From contig NZ_CP114013.1 in NCBI RefSeq assembly GCF_028416635.1, positions 5,642,001 to 5,706,000 on the forward strand: a DNA stretch of 64,000 nt, given 5' to 3'. This document shows, one piece after another, positions 1 through 9,427 of this stretch. The first letter of the stretch is position 1. Every line of letters begins with the position of its first letter. The translations under genes were made by a program, and so were the position numbers. The DNA comes from Baekduia alba (GTDB taxonomy: Bacteria; Actinomycetota; Thermoleophilia; Solirubrobacterales; Solirubrobacteraceae). A model generated the notes under the pieces. It worked only from the letters and a program-made list of their open reading frames with translations. It searched no databases and was not told where the DNA came from.

Positions 1-965
1 AGCGGCCACGGCATGTCGAGCCGGATCAGGCGGATGCCGAGGCCGTCGAGCGCCGCCTCGCCGAGCCCGAGGTCGTCGAGCGCGCGCAGCAGCGTCGCGA
101 AGGTCAGCCCGGCCGCCATCACGCCGAGGCGCGGGCGCGCGGGCTCGAACATGACGCGGTTGAGCTTGGCCGCGCGGGCGTAGGCGCGGGCGCGGCCCAG
201 CCGCGCGGTGAAGAGGTCGTGCTCGGCCTCGACGGAGCCGGGCGCGAGCAGCACCGGGGCGCTCCCGCGGCTCGCGCCCGGCGGCATCGGGATCTCGGCG
301 AACGCGCCGGCCAGATCGATCGTCGCCGCGCCGTCGGCGATGTCGGAGACGATCTTCATGCCGGTCCACATGCCGGTCGCGCGCGACAGCGCGACGGCGT
401 GCAGGCCGAGGCGCCCGATCTCGGCGATGCTGCTCGGCGCGAGCAGCGGCAGCACGAGGCTGCGCGCCATCGCCTCGCAGGAGCCCGGAAGCGTCGACGA
501 CTTGCACCACGGGTCGTCGCCGATCAGCGCGACCGCGCCGCCGAGGTGCGTGGTCCCGGCGACGTTGCCGTGGCGGATCGCATCGGCTGCGCGGTCGAGC
601 CCCGGCGTCTTGCCGTACCACACGCCGACGACGCCGTCGAGGCGGCGGCCCGGCAGCTCGGGCACGAGCTGGGTCCCGTTGACGGCGGTCGCGGCCAGCT
701 CCTCGTTGAGGCCCGGCTGGAAGACGATCTCGGCCTCGTCGAGATGCGTGCGCGCACGGCCCAGCTCGAGGTCGAGCCCGCCCAGCGGGGAGCCGGGGTA
801 GCCGCTGACGTAGAGGCCGGTGGTGAGCCCGCGCGCGCGGTCGAGCCGGCGCTGGTCGAGCAGCAGCCGCACGAGCGCCTGAGTGCCGGTCAGCATCGCG
901 CGCCCCTCCTCCAGCAGGTACTTGTCCTGGAGCGTGACGGGTGGTCGGTCGGCGATCGCGCTCAT
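1..965 (-). CDS. Indolepyruvate ferredoxin oxidoreductase family protein, N-terminal part (runs off left edge)
   Basis: Oxidises arylpyruvates, made by transamination or deamination of aromatic amino acids, to acyl-CoA with ferredoxin as acceptor (family knowledge). About 321 residues are visible; the stop lies outside the window. The early GYPGSPLGGLDLEL motif is typical of the alpha-type (POR N) domain of the large fused enzymes. The ATG at 965 overlaps the stop of the upstream dehydrogenase gene as ATGA, so the two are translationally coupled. An amino acid dehydrogenase followed by this enzyme suggests amino acid to 2-oxoacid to acyl-CoA. Whether the gene is the full fused form cannot be seen. 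Confidence 0.85.
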   Translation of the reverse strand, partial: MSAIADRPPVTLQDKYLLEEGRAMLTGTQALVRLLLDQRRLDRARGLTTGLYVSGYPGSPLGGLDLELGRARTHLDEAEIVFQPGLNEELAATAVNGTQLVPELPGRRLDGVVGVWYGKTPGLDRAADAIRHGNVAGTTHLGGAVALIGDDPWCKSSTLPGSCEAMARSLVLPLLAPSSIAEIGRLGLHAVALSRATGMWTGMKIVSDIADGAATIDLAGAFAEIPMPPGASRGSAPVLLAPGSVEAEHDLFTARLGRARAYARAAKLNRVMFEPARPRLGVMAAGLTFATLLRALDDLGLGEAALDGLGIRLIRLDMPWP

Positions 966-1972
966 GCGGCGGCCGCCAGCCGGTCGTCGACCATCGCCTC
1001 GGCGACGGCGACCGTCGTGCGGCCGCTCGCGGCGGCCTCGACCAGCACGCGCTCGGCGCGCTCGCCGATGCGCACGAGCGCCGCCTCCAGCCGCGCCGGC
1101 GACCAGCCGTCGCGCAGCGCGCGCACGTGGATCACGCCGCCTGCGCTGGCGACGAAGTCGGGCACGTAGGCGATCTCGCGCGCGCGCAGCGCCTCCGCCA
1201 ACGCGGGCTCGGCGAGCACGTCGTTGGCTGCGCCGGCGATCACGCGGCAGGCGAGGCGGTCGATCGTGTGGGCGTCCACCACCCGCGCGGTCGCGCACGG
1301 AACGAGCACGTCGCACGCGGTCGCGACGGCGTCGTCGGCCGCGATGGCCGTCCCGCCGATCTCCGCGGCGAGCAGCTCGGCACGGCCGCCGTCGAGGTCG
1401 GCGACGAGCACCTCCGCCCCCGCGTCCGCGAGCCGGCGCGCGAGGTCCGCGCCGACGTGTCCGACGCCCTGAACGACCACGCGCACGGCGTCCAGCGGAC
1501 CGCCTAGCGCGTGCTCGACGGCGCGCTCGATCGCGGCGAAGACGCCGCGGGCGGTCGCCGGCGACGGATCGGCGTCGTCGCAGGAGACGTCGGGTGCGAC
1601 CTCCGCGACGACCTGCAGGTCGGCGACCGAGGTGCCCATGTCGACCGCCGGCACGTAGGCGCCGTCGAGCGCCGCGACGAAGCGGCCGAACGCGCGCAGC
1701 AACGCTCCACGGTCGGCGATCGGGCCGTCGGCGACGATCACCGACTTGCCGCCGCCGAAGCCGATCTCGGCGAGCGCGTTCTTGCGCGTCATGCCGCGCG
1801 CGAGCCGGCGGCACTCCTCCTCGGCGGCGTCGAGGGTCGGGTAGGGGCGCAGGCGGATGCCGCCGAGCGCGGGGCCGAGCGTCGTGTCGTCGACGACGAT
1901 CACGCCGCGCAGGCCGCTCGTCGCGTCCTCGCAGCGAACGACGCGCTCGGGCCGATCGGCGAGCGCGCTCAT
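962..1972 (-). CDS. Glu/Leu/Phe/Val dehydrogenase family protein
   Basis: NAD(P)-dependent oxidative deamination of an amino acid to its 2-oxoacid. The 336 residues match leucine/valine dehydrogenase length. GFGGGKSVI (Lys about 76) is the substrate-binding glycine-rich segment with the conserved lysine, and VVVQGVGHVGADLA (about 165-178) is the Rossmann dinucleotide loop. The gene sits in a tight operon: its 3' end overlaps the next gene as ATGA, and its start nearly abuts the VOC gene. The first 22 bases closely resemble the first 22 bases of the following oxidoreductase gene. Substrate specificity is not resolved. Confidence 0.9.
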   Translation of the reverse strand: MSALADRPERVVRCEDATSGLRGVIVVDDTTLGPALGGIRLRPYPTLDAAEEECRRLARGMTRKNALAEIGFGGGKSVIVADGPIADRGALLRAFGRFVAALDGAYVPAVDMGTSVADLQVVAEVAPDVSCDDADPSPATARGVFAAIERAVEHALGGPLDAVRVVVQGVGHVGADLARRLADAGAEVLVADLDGGRAELLAAEIGGTAIAADDAVATACDVLVPCATARVVDAHTIDRLACRVIAGAANDVLAEPALAEALRAREIAYVPDFVASAGGVIHVRALRDGWSPARLEAALVRIGERAERVLVEAAASGRTTVAVAEAMVDDRLAAAA

Positions 1973-2433
1973 CCTGCGGCCTCCGGCTCCAGCGACAGCA
2001 GCTCGATCACGTTGCCCTCCGGGTCGCGCGCGTACACGGTGGTCAGGTGGCCACGGCCGGCCATGTCGACCTCGGCGACCTCGCCGAGCTTGCCGCCGCC
2101 GGCGGCGAGCAGCCGCTCCAGCGTCGCTCGCACGTCGTCGACCTGGAAGGCGAGGTGCATCAGGCCCTGGTGGTTGGCCGCCGGCCGCGGCTGCTCGACG
2201 ACGCCCTCCATCGCGAAGAGCTCCAGCGTCGGGCCGTCCTCGCCGTGGCCGGGGAGCCGCAGGTGCGTGCCGCGGATCTGCGCGCCGGGGAGGCCCGTGC
2301 CGCGCTCGAGCCAGTCGCCCGCGATCTCGCGCGCGGGCGCCGCGACCTCGCAGTCGAGCGCCTCGACGTAGAACGCGACGAGCCGCTCGGCGTCGCGCGC
2401 GACGATGTTGGTGTGGATGTAGCGGACGCTCAT
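1969..2433 (-). CDS. VOC family protein (glyoxalase/dioxygenase fold)
   Basis: A 154-residue single-module vicinal-oxygen-chelate protein. Near the N-terminus it reads YIHTNIVARDAERLVAFY, later HLAFQVDDVRATLERLL, and ends DPEGNVIELL, giving His, His and Glu at the usual metal-ligand positions. The start at 2433 is chosen because its ATG overlaps the stop of the upstream isomerase gene (ATGA) and the VOC fold begins straight after it; an upstream in-frame ATG at 2478 would add an Arg-rich tail overlapping that gene. Epimerase, lyase and dioxygenase functions are all possible; the exact reaction is unknown. Confidence 0.82.
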   Translation of the reverse strand: MSVRYIHTNIVARDAERLVAFYVEALDCEVAAPAREIAGDWLERGTGLPGAQIRGTHLRLPGHGEDGPTLELFAMEGVVEQPRPAANHQGLMHLAFQVDDVRATLERLLAAGGGKLGEVAEVDMAGRGHLTTVYARDPEGNVIELLSLEPEAAG

Positions 2434-3317
2434 CCCGCGGCCCGTGCGGCGGCGCGCTCGCGCACGAACGCGCTCCACTTCCGCAGCTCCTGGATGTTGT
2501 CGCAGTTCGAGCAGCCCGGCCGCTGGTCGTAGATCTGCTCGACCTCGACCCAGCCGTCGTAGCCGATCGCCGCGAGGCGGTCGAGCGCGCGACCGTAGTC
2601 GATCACGTTGTCCTCCAGGCGCGTCTGCACGAGCCCCTTCGCCGCGCCGCGGACGTGGAAGTGGCGCGCGTGCTCGAGCAGCGGCTCGATCTCGCGGTCG
2701 GGGATGCCCTGCACGACGTAGTGCCCGTAGTCGAGCGTGAGCTCGAGGCCGGGCGCCCGCTCGATCAGCGCGAGCGCCTTCGCCGGCGTGTCGACGATCG
2801 AGCCCGCGTAGGGGTTCAGCGAGACGATGTGCGGCTCGACCGAGCAGCGCAGCCCGCGCTCACCCGCGATCTCGATCCGGCGGCGCAGGTGCTCGGCGGC
2901 GCGGTCGGCCGCCGCGGCCCACGACTCACCGCCGAACACGAGCCCGGGCGGGAGCGTGATGCCGCTCGAGCCGACGGCCGCGGCGAAGTCGGCGTAGATC
3001 GTGAACAGCCGCTCGGACTCCTCGCGCTGCGCTGCGTCGGGATGGTTGACGGTCAGCTCGGTGAGCTTGCGCGCCGGGATGTGGAAGACGTCGGAGAGCC
3101 CGAGCCCGCGCTCGGAGAGCTCTCGCGCGATCCGCTCGGCCCACGCCTGCGGGGCGGCGCCGATCGCGTCCATCGGCCAGTTGCTGCGACCGGGGAAGAG
3201 CCCGATCGAGACGCCGTCGAGCCCCAGCTCGACCAGCAGGTCGAGCAGGAACTCGGGACTCAGGCCCGGGTAGCCGAAGTCCGAGGAGGCGACGCGCACG
3301 TCCCCCGGCGCCGTCAC
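2430..3317 (-). CDS. Sugar phosphate isomerase/epimerase-like TIM-barrel protein
   Basis: A 295-residue xylose-isomerase-like TIM barrel. Acidic and His residues at strand ends are visible, including CSVEPHIVSLNP, LTLDYGHYV, HARHFHVRG and WVEVEQIYD, matching the Glu/Asp/His metal-binding set of this superfamily. Start is the GTG at 3317, overlapping the upstream NTF2-like stop as GTGA; longer in-frame extensions cover the upstream gene and are rejected. An unusual C-terminal Cys-Ser-Asn-Cys (GCSNCD) follows the barrel. Substrate is unknown. Operon company points to catabolism of a small organic acid or a modified sugar. Confidence 0.8.
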   Translation of the reverse strand: MTAPGDVRVASSDFGYPGLSPEFLLDLLVELGLDGVSIGLFPGRSNWPMDAIGAAPQAWAERIARELSERGLGLSDVFHIPARKLTELTVNHPDAAQREESERLFTIYADFAAAVGSSGITLPPGLVFGGESWAAAADRAAEHLRRRIEIAGERGLRCSVEPHIVSLNPYAGSIVDTPAKALALIERAPGLELTLDYGHYVVQGIPDREIEPLLEHARHFHVRGAAKGLVQTRLEDNVIDYGRALDRLAAIGYDGWVEVEQIYDQRPGCSNCDNIQELRKWSAFVRERAAARAAG

Positions 3318-3772
3318 GAGGCCGCCGGCTCGTTGGGGTCGGGGAACAGCTCCGCCAGCTTCTGCGCGTCGCCGCCGGTGTGGGCGTCGACGAGCACGAG
3401 CGGGTTGAGGTACTCGCGCCAGAGCGCGATCTCCCCGTCGCGGAAGAAGAACAGCATGATGAAGGTGTTGGCGTAGTGGCCGCCGGTCGACAGCTTCATG
3501 TCGCCGGTCGTCTCGACCACCACGACGTCCGGGTCGGTCGTCTCGTAGATGACCGGCCCCGTGAACTCGACGGTCTCCCAGACCGCGAACGCCTCGCGCA
3601 TGGTGCGCTCGATCGCGGCGCGCCCATGGCGCTCGGCGTGGAAGCCGGGCGGATGGAACGGCAGCTCCATGTCGGCGTCCTCCGCGAACAAGCCCACCCA
3701 ACCCGGAAGGTCCTTGGCCATCAGCGTCTCGAAGAACCGCCGCGCCTGCTTGACGTTGCTGCCCTGCTGCAT
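3314..3772 (-). CDS. SnoaL/NTF2-like protein
   Basis: A 152-residue cone-shaped alpha+beta barrel protein of the nuclear-transport-factor-2 superfamily: an N-terminal helix (NVKQARRFFETLMAKDLPGW) is followed by a curved sheet ending HYANTFIMLFFFRDGEIALWREY. Members are ketosteroid-isomerase-like enzymes or small-molecule binders. It is the first gene of the minus-strand operon running to the left edge, with a good promoter just upstream (TTGACA, 17-nt spacer, AACAAT). Function within the pathway is not known. Confidence 0.75.
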   Translation of the reverse strand: MQQGSNVKQARRFFETLMAKDLPGWVGLFAEDADMELPFHPPGFHAERHGRAAIERTMREAFAVWETVEFTGPVIYETTDPDVVVVETTGDMKLSTGGHYANTFIMLFFFRDGEIALWREYLNPLVLVDAHTGGDAQKLAELFPDPNEPAAS

Positions 3773-3831
3773 CGCGTCTCCTCCCGATCGTGCGTGGCAC
3801 GCGCCGCGACCGCGGCTCGGCGTGTCCGCGG

Positions 3832-3860
3832 ATTGTTTCCCACGGGGAGACTATTGTCAA
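3832..3860 (-). promoter_or_regulatory. Sigma70-type promoter of the NTF2/isomerase/VOC/dehydrogenase operon
   Basis: On the minus strand, -35 TTGACA (3855-3860), a 17-nt spacer and -10 AACAAT (3832-3837). The -35 lies inside an inverted repeat AGACT-N7-AGTCT (3848-3864), a plausible repressor site. The sequence around the -35 (GACTTGACAATAG) resembles that of the promoter at 4682, on the other side of the XRE-cupin gene. Confidence 0.6.
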
Positions 3861-3864
3861 GTCT

Positions 3865-3884
3865 GGCTGTACGCGTGTACAGCC
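3865..3884. promoter_or_regulatory. Inverted repeat, probable operator
   Basis: GGCTGTAC-GCGT-GTACAGCC: perfect 8-bp arms with a 4-nt spacer, directly upstream of the -35 at 3855-3860 and 11 bp from the 3' end of the XRE-cupin regulator gene. Size and position suit a dimeric HTH regulator; the neighbouring XRE-cupin protein is the obvious candidate (inference). Confidence 0.55.
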
Positions 3885-3894
3885 GGGCGAGGCG

Positions 3895-4575
3895 CTAGGC
3901 CTCGGTGGCGACCGCGTCCGCGGTGGAGGTCTCGCGTGAGTCGCCCTGGCGCCCGAGGACGCACCAGACCGCGCGCACCTCCTCGTCGCCGATGCAGAAC
4001 AGCCGGTGCGGCATGGTCGACTCGAACGCGATCGCGTCGCCGGGGCCGAGCTCGTGGGTCTCGAAGCCGACGGTCACGCCCAGCCGGCCGCTCAGCACGT
4101 TCCCGTACTCCTTGCCCGGGTGGCGCATGAGCGAGTCCGGCGGGCAGGAGGCGCCGCCGACGTCGTAGATGACGTAGAGGAAGTCGACGCCGTGCTCGGT
4201 CTCGGGCGTGAGCCGCTCCCACGTCACGCCGGACGCGAGCCGGACGATCGTGCGCTCGTCGGCGCGCACGACCGGTGAGACCGACCCACCCGCGGGAGCC
4301 GCCGGCATGCCGTGGCCGTCGGCGGGGCGTGGGCCGGCGCCCGCGCCGGAGACGAGCCCGTCGAGCGACAGGTCGAGCTCGTTGGCGATCGCGTAGAGCG
4401 TACCGACCGAGGGCATCGTCATCCCGAGCTCGATCTGGGAGATCAGGCTCGCCGAGACGTCGAGGCGACGTGCCAGCTCGCGGACGCCGATCCCGCGCGC
4501 CTCACGGGCGGCGCGGATCGGACGGCCGATGTCACCGTTGCTCTCTACGTCGCTCGTCGTGCGCTTTCGTGCCAT
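3895..4575 (-). CDS. XRE family transcriptional regulator with C-terminal cupin domain
   Basis: A 226-residue regulator. The helix-turn-helix spans about residues 18-72 (IRAAREARGIGVRELARRL, then SASLISQIELGMTMPSVGTL), and a cupin_2 sensor domain with Gly- and His-containing strands (HPGKEYGNVLSGRLG, HELGPGDAIAFES) fills the C-terminal half. Family members repress catabolic operons and sense a small ligand through the cupin. It is flanked on both sides by promoters sharing a GACTTGACA-TAG segment, so it may control both the minus operon at 3772 and the plus gene at 4719 (inference). Confidence 0.88.
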   Translation of the reverse strand: MARKRTTSDVESNGDIGRPIRAAREARGIGVRELARRLDVSASLISQIELGMTMPSVGTLYAIANELDLSLDGLVSGAGAGPRPADGHGMPAAPAGGSVSPVVRADERTIVRLASGVTWERLTPETEHGVDFLYVIYDVGGASCPPDSLMRHPGKEYGNVLSGRLGVTVGFETHELGPGDAIAFESTMPHRLFCIGDEEVRAVWCVLGRQGDSRETSTADAVATEA

Positions 4576-4681
4576 CCGCCTGTGCTCCAGCTGGTCGAGG
4601 GACGCGTTGTCCGCAGCTTACCGCGTATAGTCGCACGGATCGCAAATGGCCGAGATGGCCCGGCCTTTCGTAAAGTTGGAC

Positions 4682-4711
4682 TTGACATAGGCGCCGCGCG
4701 CCGTCCAGACT
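4682..4711 (+). promoter_or_regulatory. Promoter giving a probable leaderless transcript
   Basis: -35 TTGACA (4682-4687), 18-nt spacer, -10 CAGACT (4706-4711), then only 7 nt before the ATG at 4719. The predicted start site coincides with the start codon and no Shine-Dalgarno sequence is present. Confidence 0.5.
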
Positions 4712-4718
4712 CGGGCCC

Positions 4719-5645
4719 ATGTCCTCTTCCTCCTCCCCCGTAAGCGTCGCCGTGATCGGCCTCGGCCAGATGGGCCGCGCGATCGCCGCGAACCTCGCCG
4801 CGGCGCCCGAGCTCCGGCTCGCCGTCTGGAACCGCACCGCGGCGAAGGCCGACGGGCTCGCGGCCACCGTGGCCGCGACGCCGGGCGGGGCCGCGGCCGG
4901 CGCGAGCGTCGTCGTGACGATGCTCGCCGACGACGCCGCGCTGGAGGCGGCGACCTTCGGCGCCGGCGGCCTCGTCGGGGCGCTGGCGCCGGATGCGGTC
5001 CACGTCGGCATGAGCACGATCTCCCCCGGCCTGGCCGCGCGACTGGCAGCCGCCCACGCCGAGGCCGGCGAGCGCTACGTCTCGGCGCCGGTCTTCGGCC
5101 GGCCCAAGGCCGCCGCGGCGCGCAAGCTGACGATCGTCCCCGCAGGCGCCGCCGACGCGATCGAGGCCGCGCGTCCGGTGCTCGAGCAGCTCGGCGAGAT
5201 CCGCTTCACGCTCGAGCACGCCCAGCAGGCCAACGTCTTCAAGCTGCTCGCGAACTTCATGGGCGTCGCGACGATCGAGATCCTCGGCGAGTTCCTCACC
5301 GCCGCCGAGAAGGCCGGGCTGCCGCGCGAGCGGGTGCTGTCGTTCTTGACCGGTCCACAGCTCGGCTCGGGCGTCGTGAAGGCCTACGCGCCGATGATCG
5401 CCGCCGGGGAGTTCGAGCCGGCCGGCTTCGCGCTGGCGCTCGGGCGCAAGGACGTCACGCTCGCGCTCGACGCCGTGCGCGAGCTGGGGACCCGCCTCGA
5501 GGTCGGCGAGCTGGCGCTCGAGCACATCGACACGGCGCTGGAGCGCGGGCGCGACGCGCTGGACTGGTCGGCGTTGACGACCGTCGTGCGCGAGCAGGCC
5601 GGGCTCGAGCCGCTGCCCGGCGGCGCGAGCGCGGCCGCCGTCTGA
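4719..5645 (+). CDS. NAD(P)-dependent oxidoreductase, 3-hydroxyisobutyrate dehydrogenase family
   Basis: Reversible oxidation of a beta-hydroxyacid; 308 residues. The N-terminal Rossmann loop VIGLGQMGRAIAANL (about 8-22) is followed by the WNRT segment, and the family catalytic lysine lies in NVFKLLANFMG (about 173). The C-terminal helical domain contains the GRKDVTLAL signature. It is monocistronic and convergent with the aldolase gene (9 bp between ends). Its TTGACA promoter places the mRNA 5' end at the ATG. Substrate cannot be assigned; the neighbouring catabolic genes suggest a beta-hydroxyacid intermediate. Confidence 0.88.
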   Translation: MSSSSSPVSVAVIGLGQMGRAIAANLAAAPELRLAVWNRTAAKADGLAATVAATPGGAAAGASVVVTMLADDAALEAATFGAGGLVGALAPDAVHVGMSTISPGLAARLAAAHAEAGERYVSAPVFGRPKAAAARKLTIVPAGAADAIEAARPVLEQLGEIRFTLEHAQQANVFKLLANFMGVATIEILGEFLTAAEKAGLPRERVLSFLTGPQLGSGVVKAYAPMIAAGEFEPAGFALALGRKDVTLALDAVRELGTRLEVGELALEHIDTALERGRDALDWSALTTVVREQAGLEPLPGGASAAAV

Positions 5646-5654
5646 CGCGGCGCG

Positions 5655-6692
5655 TCAGGCGGCCGGGCTCCCACGCGCCGCCAGCTCGGCGGCGACGTCG
5701 AGGATCATGTCCTCCTGACCCCCGACCGCCCCGCGCCGGCCGAGCTCCACGAGGATGTCGGCCGCCTGCAGGCCGAAGCGGCTCGCGGCGTGCTCGGCGT
5801 GCAGGAGGAACGACGAGTAGACGCCCGCGAAGCCGAGCACGAGGCTCGGCTCGTCGCGGCGCGGCTCGACGCCCAGCAGCGCCCGCGTCATGGTCGCCGA
5901 GCGCGCCAGCGCGAGCGCGTCGAGCCCCGTCTCGATCTCCGACCGCCGGGCGGCGGCGGCGAACAGCTCGGTCGCCATGTTCCCGGCGCCGGCGCCGAGG
6001 CCGGCGATCGAGCCGTCGACCAGCGCTGCGCCGGCGGCGACCGCCGCGAGCGTGTTGCCGACGGCGCAGCCGAGGTTGTCGTGGGCGTGGAAGCCGACCA
6101 GCGTCTCGGCCCGCAGCGCCTCGCGCAGCGCCCGCACCCGCGCCGCGGCGGACTCCGGCACGAGCGCTCCGGCGGAGTCGACCGCGTAGACGGCGTGCGC
6201 GCCGTAGGACTCCATCAGCAGCGCCTGCTCGGCCAGCTGCCCCGGCTCGACCATGTGGCTCATCATCAGGAAGCCGGTCGCCTCGAAGCCGAGCTCGCGC
6301 GCGAGCGCGAGATGCTGGGCGGCGATGTCGGCCTCGGTGCAGTGCGTCGCGACGCGGACGATCCGCACGCCGAGCTTCCACGCCTCGCGCAGGTCTGCGG
6401 CCACGCCGATGCCGGGCAGCAGGAGCGTGGCGATCTGGGTGTGCGGCGCGACGGCGGCGGCCGCCGCCGCGATCAGCGTCCGCTCGTCGGTCTGCGAGAA
6501 GCCGTAGTTGAATGAGGAGCCTCCGAGCCCGTCGCCGTGCGCCACCTCGATCACGCGCACGCCACCGTCGCTCAGGGCGCGCGCCACGCGCTGCACCTGG
6601 TCGACGGTGAAGCGGTGCCCGACCGAGTGCGAGCCGTCGCGCAGCGTGCCGTCGGTGAGGCGAACGGCGCGCGGCGCTCCGTCCACGCTCAT
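5655..6692 (-). CDS. dmpG: 4-hydroxy-2-oxovalerate aldolase
   Basis: Cleaves 4-hydroxy-2-oxoacids to pyruvate plus an aldehyde, which is channelled to the acylating dehydrogenase encoded just upstream. The 345 residues show the DmpG signature [13 protein letters not shown] (Arg, Asp and His of the active site, about 14-26) and the metal-binding FHAHDN (about 200), plus the C-terminal communication domain [11 protein letters not shown]. The ATG at 6692 overlaps the dehydrogenase stop (ATGA), consistent with the obligate DmpFG complex. This is the last gene of the 12.9-5.65 kb operon. Confidence 0.93.
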   Translation of the reverse strand: MSVDGAPRAVRLTDGTLRDGSHSVGHRFTVDQVQRVARALSDGGVRVIEVAHGDGLGGSSFNYGFSQTDERTLIAAAAAAVAPHTQIATLLLPGIGVAADLREAWKLGVRIVRVATHCTEADIAAQHLALARELGFEATGFLMMSHMVEPGQLAEQALLMESYGAHAVYAVDSAGALVPESAAARVRALREALRAETLVGFHAHDNLGCAVGNTLAAVAAGAALVDGSIAGLGAGAGNMATELFAAAARRSEIETGLDALALARSATMTRALLGVEPRRDEPSLVLGFAGVYSSFLLHAEHAASRFGLQAADILVELGRRGAVGGQEDMILDVAAELAARGSPAA

Positions 6693-7594
6693 CGCGCCAC
6701 TACTTCCTGCCGCTCAGCGATCCGCTCGCCCACGCGCACCGCCGCCGCGGTCATGATGTCCAGGTTGCCGGCGTAGACGGGCAGGTGGTCGCCGGCGCCG
6801 GCGACCTCCAACAGCACGGTTGCGTGCGTGTCGGCGGGGCCGGCCGGCGTCTCCCAGCGACCGTGCTCGAAGAGCACGCGCTGCTTGAGCCGGTAGCCCG
6901 GCACGTAGCGCGCGACGGCGGCGACGCGTGCCTGCACCGCGGCCGCGACGGCCGCCTCGTCGACCTCGCCGACGAGCGCCGCGTGGACCGTGTCGCGCAT
7001 CAGGATCGGCGGCTCGGCGGGGTTGAGCACGATGATCGCCTTCGCCGCCGCCGCGCCGCCGACCGCGACGAGCGCGCGGGCGGTCGTCTCGGTGAACTCG
7101 TCGACGTTGGCGCGCGTGCCCGGCCCGGCCGAACGCGAAGCGATCGTCGCCACGATCTCCGCGTAGCCGAGCCGCGCCGTCGCCGCGATCGCCGCGACGA
7201 TCGGCACGGTCGCCTGCCCGCCGCAGGTGACCATGTTCACGTTGGGGGCGTCGAGATGCGCGTCGAGGTTCACCGACGGCACGACGTAGGGGCCGACGGC
7301 CGCCGGCGTGAGGTCGATGGCGCGGATGCCGGCGGCCTCCAGGCGCGGCGCGGCCGCAGCGTGGACGCTCGCCGCCGTCGCCTCGAAGACGAGCCGGGGC
7401 GGATCGGGATGGCGCAGCAGCCAGTCGATGCCCTCGGCGGTCGTCTCCAGGCCCGCGGCGCGCGCCTGCGCCAGGCCGGCCGAGCGCGGGTCGATCCCGA
7501 TCATCGCCTGCAGCTCGAGCGTCTCCGAGCGCAGCAGCTTGTGCATCAGGTCGGTGCCGATGTTGCCGGTCCCGACGATCGCGCAGCGGACCAT
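6689..7594 (-). CDS. dmpF: Acetaldehyde dehydrogenase (acetylating)
   Basis: Converts the aldehyde released by the aldolase to acyl-CoA with NAD+ and CoA. The 301 residues are the standard length. The N-terminal dinucleotide motif is [12 protein letters not shown] (5-16), and the catalytic cysteine lies in [10 protein letters not shown] (about 128). It starts 4 nt after the hydratase stop and overlaps the aldolase start, so all three lower meta-cleavage enzymes are translated together. Confidence 0.93.
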   Translation of the reverse strand: MVRCAIVGTGNIGTDLMHKLLRSETLELQAMIGIDPRSAGLAQARAAGLETTAEGIDWLLRHPDPPRLVFEATAASVHAAAAPRLEAAGIRAIDLTPAAVGPYVVPSVNLDAHLDAPNVNMVTCGGQATVPIVAAIAATARLGYAEIVATIASRSAGPGTRANVDEFTETTARALVAVGGAAAAKAIIVLNPAEPPILMRDTVHAALVGEVDEAAVAAAVQARVAAVARYVPGYRLKQRVLFEHGRWETPAGPADTHATVLLEVAGAGDHLPVYAGNLDIMTAAAVRVGERIAERQEVVAR

Positions 7595-7598
7595 CGCC

Positions 7599-8413
7599 CT
7601 AAGCCTGCGCGCCGCGGCCGTCGCCGACGCGGACCGCCACGCGGCCGAGCGGTCCGGCGACGGCCTCGACGGTCGTCCCCGGTCGCAACGACTGTGCGGC
7701 GTGCAGCGCGCCGGCGAGCACGATCTCGCCCGGCTCCAACCGCTCGCCGAAGACCGTGAGCGTGCGCGCCAGCCACGCGACGGCGCGGGCCGGCTGGCCG
7801 AGCACCGCCTCGCCGCGACCGCGGTCGAGCGTCTCGCCGTCCTCGCGCAGCTCCAGCTCGACCGCCGCGAGGTCGACCGCCCGCGGGTCGGCGCCGGGGC
7901 CGCCGAGCACGTAGCGCGCGGAGCTGGCGTGGTCGGCGATCGTGTCGGCGAGGCCGATCCGCCAGTCGGCGATCCGCGAGTCGATGATCTCGAGCGCGGG
8001 CAACGCGAGGTCGCACGCGTCGAGCGCCTCGTCCTCGGTCACGCCGCCGCCCGCGAGCCCGCGCGCGAGGCGGAAGGCGATCTCGCCCTCGACGCGCGGC
8101 GCGATCAGCGCGTCGGTGGCGAGCAGCTCGCCGTCGCCGATCTCCATCTCGTCCAGGAGCGGGCCGAAGTCGGGCTGCTCGACGCCGAGCTGGCGCTGCA
8201 TCGCCGCGGAGGTCAGCCCGACCTTCCAGCCGACGCGGCGCGCGCCGGCCGCCCGCCGCGCGGCGACGTTGATCGCCTGCACCTCGTAGGCCTGCCCGAG
8301 GCTGAGCTCCGGCCAGCGCTCGGTCAGCGGGGCGATCGGGACGCGCGTGGACTGCGCGTCGGCCAGCGCCCGCGCCATCGCGGCGATCGCCGCCGGGCCT
8401 GGCCCCGTCGAGC

Positions 8414-8417
<4 letters not shown>
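7599..8417 (-). CDS. 2-keto-4-pentenoate hydratase / 2-oxohepta-3-ene-dioate hydratase family
   Basis: Adds water to a 2-hydroxy-dienoate to give the 4-hydroxy-2-oxoacid used by the aldolase. A 272-residue FAH-like protein with [25 protein letters not shown] (metal-ligand Glu residues) and [15 protein letters not shown] start at 8417 overlapping the E1-beta stop as GTGA. No ring-cleavage dioxygenase or semialdehyde hydrolase is encoded nearby, so the upstream substrate must come from elsewhere. Confidence 0.9.
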
Positions 8418-9406
<989 letters not shown>

Positions 9407-9427
9407 CGGGTTCTTCTCCTGGGTACG

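Noticed and set aside
208-2532. Long plus-strand open frames opposite the catabolic operon
   Set aside because: Arg/Pro/Ala-rich, no recognisable motifs; expected antisense shadows in very high-GC DNA over well-supported minus genes.
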